Shown piece after piece: positions 10,565 through 22,393 of a stretch of DNA of 64,000 bases; positions within the stretch are counted from its first letter, which is position 1, and every line of letters starts with the position of its first letter. Position numbers and translations under genes: made by a program. Source of the stretch: Sipunculus nudus (Eukaryota > Annelida > Sipuncula > Golfingiida > Sipunculidae); contig CM049317.1 in NCBI GenBank assembly GCA_026874595.1, positions 72,687,618-72,751,617 on the forward strand. Reading direction: 5' to 3'. The notes below the pieces were generated by a model. It was not told the origin of the DNA. It did not search any database and saw only the letters and a program-made list of their open reading frames with translations.

Positions 10565-10997
10565 ACCTGGAGGGAACTGATAAGGGAGAAGACCAGCAAA
10601 AGAACTCTTCGGTCAAATTTTAGGGACCTGGTTTACATTCCTTTTCAAACACCGAAACTAACGGAAAGCGTGCTTTTAATTACGCATGCAGCACAAATGT
10701 TTGAAATGGACGGCCTGAGGATATTAAGACAGCTGGCTCTATTATTTTGGGCATGTTTTTACTTAGTTTTTATATGCAATATCTTTTTTATATGCATATA
10801 TTCTATTTGCCTTTCTCTTTATAAACCCTGTTTGAATGGTATTCAATGCTCTGTATCCTGCATTAAAAGTGATAATTTATCATTGTTTTAATATTCATTT
10901 GACGTATGTATTCTTGGTTTGTAAACCGCTGTCGAGTATTGCATTATATGTATAGACGGTTTGAATAATCTAATAAACTATAACTATAACTACAGAA
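10565..10997 (+). pseudogene. LINE 3' end: C-terminal ORF2 fragment, 3' UTR and repeat tail
   Basis: In one frame from about 10583 the translation contains RTLRSNFRDLVYIPFQ followed about 15 residues later by THAAQM and DGLR. This is the pattern R-x-LRS...LV-x-P...AAxxWNxLPxxLR that ends the ORF2 protein of CR1/L2/Jockey-type non-LTR retrotransposons. The frame lacks the W-N-x-L-P core and closes at TAA near 10891. The following AT-rich segment ends in a tail of AACTATAACTATAACTAC at 10978-10995, a short-repeat 3' terminus typical of these LINEs. A minus-strand LINE end at 55718-56012 has a similar TAACTATAAC tail. The coding part is the less certain half of this call. Confidence 0.6.
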
Positions 10998-12694
10998 TCA
11001 TAAGAAATAAGTACTAAGCTTTTGACGGGATCATTGTTATTGACTGTAATGGTGCTGTCAAGCGCCCCCTGGTGTTTAAGATGGAAACAATTGTTTTTAA
11101 ATCTGTCTTGATAATCTTAACAAATAAATCCTCCACCGTATGTGCGGTATCACAAAAAGTCCCTGAAAAAGCGCTAACACACCAGCTGAGCAAGTCTGTC
11201 AGAATAAAAGGCATTAGGAACTGACATTTTTCACAGTATTTTTGTGGAGGTAACCACCTGTATTTTTTAAAGCTTGCTTAACTATGTAATTTTATATCTG
11301 CAGTGTTCCATTCCAGCTTCAGACTTTTATACCTACCCTCAGACTTGTCCGTAGAATCATTAAGTTTTGTCTTGTTCAGCTGTAATTGTCAGATTTTATG
11401 ATGGACAAATTATCACGATCGCCATATATATTTATATATCTTTGCCGAATGTTTGAACCATCGGATAGCTTAGAGGTATGATACCTTAAGATATAAGGGC
11501 TTGATATGGAATCTTAAAAAAAAAGGGGGGGGGGGTTGGTGGGGCTTAGTCTAATAATACATGAATTTTCTAAAACAAATCATGTTATTTTAGTTACTGG
11601 TGTCCGCAGATTTTGAACGTAATTCAATATTAAGCATTGCACGTGAAACAATTAATGTATGATTTATTGATAATTCTACATGTCATATTGTTTGGTCCTA
11701 CAAATATGATATTAAAAAAATGTCATCTTGTACAACGGATAATTCTAATTGGAATTAAAACATAGTATATATATATATACTTCAATTGCCTTTGCCGTTG
11801 GGGAGGAGGCCGGGGTACAGCATACAGGTACAGACAGACAAGAAGTATTAGTTCAAACTCAAGGCATTATAATCGCATTAAGAAGGATATTCAAGGAAGC
11901 TGGACAAGGTTCAAACATCCGGCGCTAAATTTTTATCCCTGCGCCAACTCTAAATCCACTCCAGACATTTTCAAAGGACATGCTTAACAATGGCAGTGTG
12001 CAATAAATGTAAATAAACGTAATCCATATAATAATAATGATATGTAATATATTATTAACATAAAACGATGAATCTCTTATTCTGTTTAGTATTCACCAAT
12101 ACTTCTCTGGTTGAACTGAAGGATTCCCCGGCCTCGGTTTGTTTGAAGTTTTATGAAAGCCAGCAAACAGTAACTTAGAATACAAATGAGGATATGCTTG
12201 TTATGTCAATTATAATTTATACACATGAAATATGACAAGGTTTCTAAAGATAAGGTATGTCATTAGCAAACTTATGATTCTTATCTTATGACAGAGCTTA
12301 TCATGTTGAAATATGTTCCTAATACCTCGGATCAAATTTTCCTTTCAACTATGATGAAACATTATCTAAAAATACCGCCCAATGTAAAATAATAACGCCT
12401 TATATATCATATTCACAACATGCACGACGGCTATAAACAAAATTATACATGATCATATTTATCAAATAAATAAAATGATTTCATAGATATATTTCCCAAT
12501 TTGATGGTATCTATTTTTAGAGATAAAATATCTAAATTACTTTATACTGGCAGAGAATATTATCGTTTTATAAATTGTTTCCATTGATCTGATCTGAATG
12601 ATAATAAACAGAAAGGACAGATGTGCAGGAAGAATAATACTCTCATACAAAATATTATGATCACGAATAAATGATAAATATGCTTGCCTTAACA
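10998..12694. other. Spacer
   Basis: AT-rich sequence without recognisable genes. A run of 10 G lies at 11525-11534 and a short (TA)n run at about 11766-11780. Confidence 0.5.
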
Positions 12695-12800
12695 GGAATC
12701 CGTTGTCTAGGGGTAGAGCATAAGACTCAAAGCCCGGGAAATCATGAGATCGAATATCAGCCGAGGAGCGGTGAGAAAGGGCGAGTCCTCTGCAGGCCGT
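12695..12800 (+). mobile_element. SINE family S1, copy 1: tRNA-derived head
   Basis: A-box-like TTGTCTAGGGGTA at 12703-12715 and B-box-like GAGATCGAATATC at 12746-12758 have tRNA spacing, followed by GCCGAGGAGCGGTGAG. The segment aligns with the SINE at 22394-22797, which has TGGCTCAGAGGTA and GAGTTCAAATCTC at the same places and the words GTAGAGCA, GACTCAA and GCGGTGAG. The copy continues after an insertion at about 13151-13215 and its 3' end lies at 13655-13735. The head is too diverged for active transcription to be assumed. Confidence 0.7.
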
Positions 12801-13150
12801 CCTTCAATCTCCCGATTTTTTACCCCCGCTTTTTGCCGGCCGGAAAAATGGATGGATCGGTAGATATGAGGGTGCTGCCGGCAAGCGAAAAAATCCGGCT
12901 GCCAGACCATTGACAATGTAAAAAAAATCAGTAGATGTGATGACGGAACAGAAAATATCAGCTGATTACCGACCTCCATTTCCTTCTTTTGTCATATTTG
13001 AATATAAGTTTATCAATTATAATCCTTGAGACGTAATCAGAAACGATCAAAATGATCAGAGAAATCTGCAGGAAAAATCGGTCAGTATGCGGGCATTCAC
13101 CGGCTGGGGAGACTTGTCGATTTTTCAATTGGTAGATGAGAGATCGGCTT
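12801..13150. mobile_element. About 350-bp insertion inside SINE copy 1, unclassified
   Basis: The SINE body breaks off after TCCTCTGCAGGCC and resumes at TAATCGGGAGACTGTACCC, which aligns with TAATGGGAAGGTCGTGCCC of the intact SINE at 22.5 kb. The intervening segment is not SINE sequence. It contains the near-palindromic blocks CGATTTTTTACCCCCGC and GCCGGCAAGCGAAAAAATCC. CAATCTCCCGATT at its left edge is the inverted form of AATCGGGAGACTG at the right junction, so it may be a small foldback element or a local inversion. Target duplications were not resolved. Confidence 0.5.
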
Positions 13151-13215
13151 AATCGGGAGACTGTACCCTTCAGTCCTGTTTCACTCACTCACCGATGTTC
13201 CTTTCTTCGGTTCAT
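13151..13215 (+). mobile_element. SINE family S1, copy 1: middle part
   Basis: TAATCGGGAGACTGTACCC, then CAGTCCTGTTTCACTCAC and CATCGGTGTTAC follow the order of the intact SINE at about 22515-22585 (TAATGGGAAGGTCGTGCCC, CAGCCATGTTTCACTAAC, TTCGGTGTTATG). It stops near 13215, where unrelated sequence with a LINE fragment begins. Confidence 0.6.
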
Positions 13216-13289
13216 CGGTGTTACCCCTATACCCCAACTTCTTGGACCCCCAGCGGCATTCCACCGTGCCAGGTTGACTCTAGGAATTT

Positions 13290-13570
13290 CATGTGTTTCC
13301 ACCCTGTCGCAAAGTTCTGCGAGTGCGGAGCAGTGCAGCTCTTATACTAACTGCATGTGGCATGTATGTCGACATTACACCTCTACGTCGTGAGCTGCAC
13401 TGGTTTTCCGTAATTCACCGCAGTAAATTTAAGTTGGCAATACTAATTTCCAAGACAAAACATCGCACAGACCCGGTCTACTTACAAGAACTCATTAATT
13501 CGTACACACCAGGTAGATGCCTCAGATCAGCTGATCAGGACTTGCCAAAAGAGCATTTGTGTTGCAACTC
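13290..13570 (+). pseudogene. LINE ORF2 C-terminal fragment (CR1/Jockey-type reverse transcriptase)
   Basis: One frame gives VLRVRSSAALILTACG, then DITPLRRELHWFSVIH, FKLAILISKTKH and YLQELINSYTPGRCLRSADQ. This is the familiar sequence of the region after the RT thumb in CR1/Jockey-type elements (RVQNSAAR...ITPxLRxLHWLPVxxRIxFKxxxLxxKxxxGxxPxYLxELxxxYxPxRxLRSxDQ). Deviations such as F for L in HWLP, and the loss of the pattern after SADQD, mark it as decayed. It has no RT active site and no upstream domains. It lies between the middle and the 3' part of SINE copy 1, so it inserted into or recombined with that SINE. Its relation to the larger fragment at 58480-59800 is probably same clade, different region. 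Confidence 0.88.
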
Positions 13571-13654
13571 ATAATCATTGCATGGGACTTAGACAAGCTG
13601 AGATCCATGGCCTGTTTTGATGGCCTGTGATTTTGAGATATTATTATTATTATT

Positions 13655-13735
13655 AAACCGAAATAGAGTTCTGCAAATGTACACAATACCTACATAATTA
13701 AACCAGCAATAAAAAGGCGGCTACCTCCACGGTAA
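13655..13735 (+). mobile_element. SINE family S1, copy 1: 3' end
   Basis: After an (ATT)n stretch at 13640-13654, the sequence AGAGTTCTGCAAATGTACA and later AAAAAGGCGGCTACC match GGAATTCTGCAGATGTACA and AAGGAGGCGGTAACC at the 3' end of the intact SINE (22715-22797). Confidence 0.6.
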
Positions 13736-14150
13736 ATAAATGTAAAATATAATTTTCTTGAAAGAGAACTTTTTAACGAAAAACAAACATTTTCAAGATG
13801 AAAACCGCATTGAGTAAATCTCTTTTGTCCGGTGATATAATTGAGTGAACCGTTTACAAATACTCTTTCAAATAATCTTTCGAAAAGACTGAATGACCTT
13901 CATTTGGGGTTATTGAACTTATTAACATTGACACTTAAATTTGATTTAGGTCCCCTTGATCTTTATGATCAAGGTGAAAATGGCGGAAGGACGTGTATTC
14001 TTATCCTCGTATTTTCTGTATTCTTTTGTCAGCGAACTTTCAGTAATTTCACATACATGTTCATAAGTACAAGACTAGGCACGCCATCTGTCTGGGCCTT
14101 AAACTCAGTGGTTAGTTAAGTTACATTATTCATAAATGCTTAGGAAAGAC
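13736..14150. other. Spacer before minisatellite
   Basis: A 92-codon frame at 13841-14119 runs through it and resembles nothing known. GGTCCCCTTGATC and GATCAAGGTG at about 13950-13976 form a small inverted pair. Confidence 0.4.
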
Positions 14151-15458
14151 CAAATAAGCAGTGCTTGTTCCTATTTTAACAGAAGGTTTTCAAATAGGCA
14201 GTGCTTGTTCCTATTTTAACAGAAGGTTTTCAAATAAGCAGTGCTTGTTCCCATTTAAACAGAAGGTTTTCAAATAGGCAGTGCTTGTTCCTATTTAAAC
14301 GGAAGGTTTTCAAATTGGCAGTGCTTGTTCCTATTTACACGGAAGGTTTTCAAATAAGCAGTGCTTGTTCCTATTTAAACAGAAGGTTTTCAAATAAGCA
14401 GTGCTTGTTCCTATTTAAACAGAAGGTTTTCAAATAAGCAGTGCTTGTTCCCATTTAAACAGAAGGTTCTCAAATTAGCAGTGCTTGTTCCTATTTAAAC
14501 AGGTTTTCAAATAGGCAGTGCTTGTTCCCATTTAAACAAGGTTTTCAAAAAGGCACTGCTTGTTCCCATTTAAACAGACGGTTTTCAAATAAGCAGTGCT
14601 TGTTCCTATTCAAACAGAAGGTTTTCAAATAGGCAGTGCTTGTTCCTTTTTAAACAGAAGGTTTTCAAATAGGCAGTGCTTGTTCCTATTTACACGGAAG
14701 GTTTTCAAATAAGCAGTGCTTGTTCCTATTTAAACAGAAGGTTTTCAAATAAGCAGTGCTTGTTCCCATTTAAACAGAAGGTTCTCAAATTAGCAGTGCT
14801 TGTTCCTATTTAAACAGAAGGTTTTCAAATAGGCAGTGCTTGTTCCCATTTAAACAAGGTTTTCAAATAGGCACTGCTTGTTCCCATTTAAACAGAAGGT
14901 TTTCAAATAAGCAGTGCTTGTTCCTATTCAAACAGAAGGTTTTCAAATAGGCAGTGCTTGTTCCTTTTTAAACAGAAGGTTTTCAAATAGGCAGTGCTTG
15001 TTCCTATTTAAACAGAAGGTTTTCAAAAAGGCAGTGCTTGTTCCTATTTAAACAGAAGGTTTTCAAATAGGCAGTGCTTGTTCCTATTTAAACAGAAGGT
15101 TTTCAAATAAGCAGTGCTTGTTCCTATTTAAACAGAAGGTTTTCAGATAGGCAGTGCTTGTTCCTATTTAAACAGAAGGTTTTAAAATAGGCAGTGATTG
15201 TTCCTATTTAAACAGAAGGTTTTCAAATAGGCAGTGCTTGTTCCTATTTAAACAGAAGGTTTTCAAATAGGCAGTGCTTGTTCCTATTTAAACAGAAGGT
15301 TTTCTAATAGGCAGTGCTTGTTCCTATTTAAACAGAAGGTTTTCAAATAGGCAGTGCTTGTTCCTATTTAAACAGAAGGTTTTCAAATAGGCAGTGCTTG
15401 TTCTTATTTAAACAAATGGTTTTCAAATAAGCAGTGCTTGTTCCTATTTTAACAGAAG
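14151..15458. repeat. 40-bp minisatellite, about 33 units
   Basis: The unit consists of CAAATAGGCAGTGCTTGTTC followed by CTATTTAAACAGAAGGTTTT (40 bp) and repeats almost without interruption for 1308 bp. Variants include AAGCA for AGGCA, CCCATTT for CCTATTT, ACACGG for AAACAG, and shortened units that lack AGAAG before GTTTTC at about 14505, 14538 and 14857. The 3' third is the most uniform. The same variant units recur in the same order about 315-320 bp apart (GTTCTCAAATTAG at 14466 and 14781; AAACAAGGTTTTC near 14535 and 14853), which shows block duplication. A 40-bp period is not a multiple of three, so open frames through it are artefacts. Confidence 0.98.
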
Positions 15459-18400
15459 CTAATAAAATGATGTATGTTTTAAAAAGATATAATCACAAAT
15501 TTGCGGAGCAGATTGTTTCAGATATTTTATGCTGTTAAGGGCCTTTTTAGGTAGTTGTCAAGGTAAATGAAACAGTTCAAGCGAGATGGGTAGATCTTTA
15601 TTTAGATCTAACTAGGGCTGATTCCGGTATCACGTTGTTCAGTGGATAAAAACATCCGAAATAAATATAAAGGCTCCTTTGTGAAGTTATGGAATGATAA
15701 ACAATGTATACGTGATCATGTTCATGATCTGCATAGAATTTTGCAAAAAAATACATTATTGCTTCATATATTCATTATTGATTTACATTTTCTTTCAAAT
15801 CGTTTATAATAGCGAAAAACAATTAAAGTAAAGACACATTTATCAGCCCCTAAACAAAAGGGAGGCCTTCCGTTTAGGTGCAGCAATTACTCTAGTATCT
15901 CTCAATTATGGGATGCTAAAAGTAATTTTCTCCCTGAGTGAAGGATTCTTTGTCAAGCTTAGTGAGTATATTAATGGAACGAAGGCATGGGAATGGGCCA
16001 CTAGATTACAAAAACGGGTATCATATGTCAATGAAAATAGGTTATTGGGTAATGTCCTTTTTATTCTTAACGAGGTTTTATTCTTAACGTAAATCCAACG
16101 TCTTGAGGATCAATGCTAGTTCTCTACAGTATCCAGCTTGGCAAAATATGCGAAATTCAAAGGAAAATATGATTTGACAATATAATGAAATGGCGACACA
16201 GGTTAAGATATAGACGATATCTTTCTGATGAAAAAGATAATTTAAGAAGAAAAAAAAAAACTTTAAAGCAGTTATTCAGAACTCTTATAAGGCATGTTAA
16301 TCCGTATGTGTCTCACTGCCTGATTGATTATATATTTTTGAAAGTAATGAGTAGCTATTAAATAATAAAACGTCGAAATATAAAGCACATACCTCCGCCG
16401 CATGGATTCCTCAGACATATTTCTCAGGCTTAGGGGTATATCCATAATTACGACATGCGACCTGTAACATCCGGGTTTGTGCGCAAAATGGCAGCCCCCG
16501 TGAAACTTTGAAAGATAAGCCTATAACGAGCAAGAACACGTAGAAGGTAAGGTAGAAGGAAGCACTCCGTGGCCGTCCAGTCGAGAATGTACCTGCGGGG
16601 TGACTTTAGTTGCAAGGGACACGAATCGGCAAGTTTAGAGAATACCGTTCAAGTCCTCAAATTATTATAGGAAACAGAAAATATATGAATAGATATCACG
16701 GTTCGCCAACTAGATGGTTGCATCAAAGGTCGGCTAGGGAATCGGAACAAAGGGGGCCCCGTGTACCATTGGATGATTCCCGCACTTTACCGGGATTAAT
16801 AAATGGTTCTCTCTCTCGATGTAAAGGATAATTTGAACAAAACATTAATGTAGTGATTAACATTAACGTAGATTGGTCGCTTGGGGCAACGCTTAACCCC
16901 TTACAAAATGTCATCAAAATATGTTAATAACAATTAAACAAACCTCATTACCAAAAAAACGATGACAACAATATAATGTCTCGTATAACAAACGTGATAC
17001 TCGGGCCGGCTGCAGGGAAAATGTTACCCTGAAAATATAAATCTCGTATATAAAATAACCATTGTATATTCATGGTGCACCTTTGACATATTCTCGGAGG
17101 TAAAAATAGAAATGCATATAAATACGTCAGTGTGGCAAGGACACTGAATTATTAATTATTAATTAAATATATGATTTTTTGTCAAGTTCCAGTTACCTTT
17201 TGGCTACCATCCTACGCAACTCTTTAGCTCGCATAGGCGCCTTGTCTCTTTGAAGAAGACTTGAAGTTATTTTCTTTATCATCATACGTCACGCAGTAAC
17301 GACCAAAACAGCGTGGATGGGAGGAAACGGGTTCCCTAATGAGCTGTCATGACAGATGAAGAAATTAAGGAAAACTGAAGAAATTAAAGAGTACCAGGGG
17401 AGTGTAAATACCTCTTTCCAGTTGTCTATTACTTTATTTGGAGAACATTCGTCCAAGTTATACATGTGTGTTAAATATTTACGACCTCACAAAGTTCATT
17501 TCCGTTCTTTTAAATTTATGGGACATTACTTGAGGGCAGGTGCGATGTTCAACTGTCCAAGATCAAAACTCTTAAAATAACTCGTTTAAGTGTTCAAGGC
17601 TGTTATGAGGCCATAAGGCATTTAATACAGTGGGTGATTATCATGTAGTCATATTTTGGTGATCTATGGATTTTAACCAATTTTATTTACATAAAGACCA
17701 ATGGCTGTTTTGGTCACCGTTTGCATTCTTTTATTCTGACTTAATTGGTTTGTCATAAATTTGAGGATAAGCATTTGGTCAAAACTCAATAAAATTATGT
17801 TTTTACAATACATCTGCGAGTCTTGCATAGGTCTATTGGCTAACATGCAAACATAATGAAAAAATATGGCGTCGATATCTATGTTAACGTTTGAAAAGCG
17901 TATAAAAATGTACAGGGAGGCATACCAATTACATGTAGAAAACTCATCATATAACAAAAATGGTACATTAAACAGACCGTATAATCTCTTGAAAAGGCAA
18001 CTTTTTTTAAATGCATTTAAACACTCTAAAATTCCATTGGCAAGCCCAGTGACAATTAGATCTTACTGGCTTCCACAGCTAAAATCAAAAACAAAAACCT
18101 TTTTAAAGTAATCTAGGATAGCACCTATACGTTAGAAATCTTATCTGGCTACATAAACTCATAGTGAGCTATGACATAGCAAAAGTTGTCAACCCATCAT
18201 CCCTCCCTTATGGCTGTGAAAATCACATTTTACAAATAGAGTCAGAAAAAGCTCATTATTTTCCCCGGGTTGCATATCGCGACAAAATAAAATAATCACA
18301 CGGTCGTGATACAAAATAAATCAGAAATCATTCTTTTATCATTTAGACAGACATTTACATGAGCTTATTTCCATTTTTATTCAGCATGTTATAAAGAACG

Positions 18401-19889
18401 ACAGATGTTACCAGAGGCGAGACATCCCTACATCCTCTAGGCAGAAGCAAATGTATCTATCGTAAGATGTTCTTAAGGAAGTGATGTTGTGCCCACAACC
18501 TACCGGCTGATCAATCTTGTTTAAACCCCTCTCAATTCACGAGATAACATTGAAACTGAAAGTGTGGACGTCACCTGTAGTACGGATGAGGATAACCTTT
18601 GAACTTTGAATTTATCAATTTATAACCCGTCTTGACACCCTGACATCTGAGATTTCTTGTGTCCAGGCTTACTGTGATATACGAAAGTACAATTCGTAGA
18701 TGCCACGTTTAGTAAATATTGACAGATTTGTGGATACTACGAACCATTCAGTTGAATCGATCTCTCTTAATCTTTATACAGCCACTTAAGCAGCAATGAG
18801 TCGATTTTTTTTCATTTTAATATAAGAGCTTATTTCCAAACCATGTCAACTCGTTTTGACAAACTGTTGGTGACTGATGGCCACTTCTTCAATGGCATGG
18901 GAAACATTAATTCAACGTGTGACAAAAGCGGATGTCGCCGATGTCCATTTTGCTTACATATCCGTTCTGGTGTCATCAGGTCTAACCCAATAGTGCCAAC
19001 GCAGTCAGGCAGCAATAATATTTTGGTCACAGTACAAAGTCATTCCCGCATTGAAGGGAGGCCGGGCCTGTTTGCTGCAATTATGAGTTACCTGGACAAA
19101 GCTGTGATCTTCGGCAACCAATTCTAATCTGACGGGCCAACAGCGCTTTATCCTCTGAAAACTGTATTAATATCACAGAGACTGGAAGCGGCAGGCAAAT
19201 AGTCTGCCTTTTGGCTCAAGGGTGGACTATGATGCTAAAGACCTATACAAAAGAGAAAGGATTGGCCGACAGGTAATTACACTTGCACAAGTATATCTTA
19301 GTCTACTTAGTTACATATCTGGCCGATATCTCGATCGATACATCAATCCATAACATTGTTCTGATCCGATAACCGATCGATCTATACCATAAAATATTTT
19401 ATTTTTCTATGGTATCAGTGGTAGAGGAACTGTTTTACTTGATTCAAATTATTAATGCATGGAAAATATTTTTTTACGAATTTTAAAATATGTATTTTAC
19501 TACTGAGACATCATACCTCATAGGCTTGGCAAAATGTGCAAGGTGCGGGCTGAGTGATAAGTTGCGTAAGAGGGCCTAAGAAGGGGAGTATTTTTTCCAA
19601 ATATGTGTAAAGTTAGAATATCATATCTAGGTACTTTTCATGGATAATGTATATAGCGTTATCCCTTTATTGTAAGAAGTAAGTAGCCTGTCATATAAGT
19701 AAATAAAAACATAAACCTTGGCTGATATATGTTCGGGATAGGTATTATATTGGTATATTTACCTGAACTTGAGTTTATTTGTTATAACATGTCGGTCCCC
19801 CAGATCAACACAAAGGTTTCCGAGCTGTAGGCGTCATTATATGTAGCTATAAATTTGTTTAACGTCACACAATAATCCCGAATTTTTCC
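15459..19889. other. Long spacer
   Basis: No gene could be supported. The segment at 16440-16830 is richer in GC than its surroundings and carries a 73-codon frame (no ATG until codon 26) with many R and S residues. A 94-codon frame at 18843-19127 is rich in Cys and has an overlapping frame on the other strand. Neither resembles a family I know. GATATCTCGATCGATACATC at 19325-19344 recalls hAT-like subterminal sequence, but no ends were found. Confidence 0.5.
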
Positions 19890-20165
19890 GGCCTCCGTGA
19901 TTAAAGAGGAGAGCATTGGAGATCATGAGTTCGAACCTCCGCCGAAGAGTGGTGAGACTTTCCACGGTCGACCCCCACCCAAGTTGAGTCCTTACTGGCT
20001 TTATTTGCCCACATACATTTTTTGTTATCACAGGGATTTTGGAAGATTCTCAGTGTTATGACCAGGCTATTGGAGTGATGATTACACACATGATCCGCAG
20101 GAGCGGTATGTACTGGGCTTTGCTGATACCAGGTTATAAATGAGGGGAAGGGTGAGATATTCCCT
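19890..20165 (+). mobile_element. SINE family S1, copy 2
   Basis: B box GAGTTCGAACCTC at 19927-19939, then GCCGAAGAGTGGTGAG and CGGTCGACCCCCACCCAAG align with the SINE at 22394-22797. The body follows with CAGTGTTATGACCAGGCTAT, ACACATGATCCGCAGGAGCGG and GCTGATACCAGGTTATAAAT, matching TCGGTGTTATGAACCAG and the later blocks there. The A-box region is damaged (GTGATTAAAGAGGAGAGCA) and the anticodon-arm segment seems deleted. The 3' tail of the family was not found. Confidence 0.72.
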
Positions 20166-22393
20166 TTTCAAACAGTCCATTACTAAAAGGGAAGAAAAAA
20201 GTGGTATATATAGATTAAACAGTTGAGCAGGCATCGAAAAACAAGGAAGATTCCGCCAACAAAAATATTATATCAAGTATAAGCATTTATAACGGACTTC
20301 CCGTATAATCAATGCATGTCAGACGAAAATTTAAACACGAAGCTCATGGTCTTCTCTTGAAATTGGTACTGTAACATTTTAAGAAAAAGAGACTGGATTT
20401 TTTTTTCATTTTCTGTGACGCTTTTTTACGTGATCTGCATTTAACTTAGTACACATAGGTATGGGTACATATAACACTTACTCTGTCAACGATACATATG
20501 CAATGCTTTTGCGAAACGAGGAAATCGAATGTAGCAGTATATGTAAAAGAGCGTACGCTGTGGGTCGTAACATCCACGCAAAAATTAAAACATGTTTTAA
20601 AATTTCTGGAAATATTACAGAGAAAAAATGTGAATCGGATGCTCTTTGTATGTTCTTATATCGCGACGTCGGCTATACATTTCGAAGGTGATCGCACAGT
20701 TACACCCGGCTTAATGCGAGTTACGCTTTGACACATTTTAAACATTTTTATATCAACATTTTCTCGGCCCTGTATCATATGATTGTGCCATTACATTATT
20801 CAAGGAAGACAACACGTTAAGGCTCCATGAATATTCAAATATTTTTGTCTTTTTTGACAACGCCTCATGGCCTACAAATTCGCTGTCACTTGACTTAAAT
20901 CAAACCATTCGTTAACTGGTTTAGCAAATTTCTTACAATACCTACAATGTGCGAGAAAAAGCATATTGGTAAATCCCTCTGCTTGTTTGTTCACTACAAG
21001 CATTGCAGTAAAGTCGTACGCGATACAGGACATGAATTATTACCATACAAATAGCCGGATTCTCAGTTTGGGTTGTGAGTTCACATGTATTAATGTGCGC
21101 TTATTCATAAATCGTAGCCTGTTATTAAGTTTACCGGTTGTTTACCACGATATAAATGCAAAAGGATAGGTGGCCCTTGCAATACATTCACCCACATGGC
21201 TTGTATAATAAATCAAGTTAGGCTTATCAGCCTAATATAAACGATACAGTCGTGTATTCACGGCTTGCCAAAATGCCATCCTAAAAATGAGCTTTTCTAT
21301 TGAAGGAGATACGCATATATTATATAATATATTATAAAGGAAATATAATTCATTTATAAATATCTCCGGCATGCGTGTTTTTGTAATATTTTATTTGCAA
21401 GACGGATTTTCTATATTTTTAAAACAACGCTTTGAATTACGGCAGGAAAAAATTAGGAAGAGCTAAAAGCGAAAGAAAAACACCGGGATAATAGGAATTA
21501 TGGCTGGCTGACAGATTATCTGTATGGTTTCATCATTTAGAATGCAGGTGGCGGAAGATGATTTTGGGTCTGCAAAAATAGGTTCTGTACGTCTAAAGAT
21601 TTTCTGACCAAACTGCCAATAGCCATTGGCGCATGCGAGTCCTATTTCCATTCAGTCAGGCAGAATAGTAATTGTCTCCCCTTACTGCTAACTATTCCAG
21701 TCTTCTTGCTCCTTTTCAGGACAACCATTTGTGTAAAATACCCCCCTGTTAGAATGTCTCCGTGTTTTTTTTATGAATGCATTGACTTGGGCATATAATC
21801 GAGATATATACGCTGTGCGAGAGCCCTGGGAGATCCTTTAAGAAAACTACATATTCCACTTAAGTTCAATAAAGATATCTTTATGGTATCTCAGTTAAAA
21901 ATATATCAATTATAAATCGAAGAATTTTTTTTATTAAAGCATATTTAAAATACACTTCGGCTGTGTTTTTCACTTTAAATGTCGTTTGATAAACACTGAT
22001 CAGTGGTGATAAGCTGCATAAAGGATATACCCCGTTTTCTCCCCAAATAAGCTCTAGTCAGCAGCCTCTATCTTCCAAAAAAAGAAAAATAATAATAAAT
22101 AAATAAAAAAAAAACACCTTCATCTGATGAAGATGAATTTCCCATCGGTAACCTAATTGCATTCACTCCTTACGTGTCAATATAAATCGCTGGTCGTTTC
22201 TTACCATCTTGAATAAACTTTAAGACAATAAAGCGACTGGTCCCGACGATATAGGTTATTTTCTCTCGCGAGCTACCGCGATAAAATATAACGCGCACTT
22301 GATGTAGGCCAGATGTAAGAATGGTTTTCTTGGATGCATCCAAAGCCTTGATTAAGTATGGTATAAAGGTATTACCTATAAATTGGAAGTGCT
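20166..22393. other. Spacer
   Basis: AT-rich sequence. Two overlapping frames of about 76 codons at 20461-20731 resemble no known protein. Poly(A)-rich AATAATAAATAAATAAA-type sequence lies at about 22085-22115. Confidence 0.5.

Noticed and set aside
14201-14437. 78-codon frame with a repeated protein motif
   Set aside because: It is a by-product of the 40-bp minisatellite; the period is not a multiple of three and the frame is not kept along the array.
14151-15458. Regularly spaced repeats that could be mistaken for a CRISPR array
   Set aside because: The whole 40-bp period repeats with no unique spacers, and the surrounding DNA is animal-like. It is a minisatellite.
16610-16831. 73-codon Arg/Ser-rich frame in a GC-richer stretch
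   Set aside because: No ATG at the start, no domain, no splice support; an overlapping frame exists on the other strand.
18830-19127. Overlapping frames on both strands (94 codons plus, 66 codons minus)
   Set aside because: Neither strand gives a recognisable protein, and the Cys cluster on the plus strand does not fit a zinc-finger spacing that I know.
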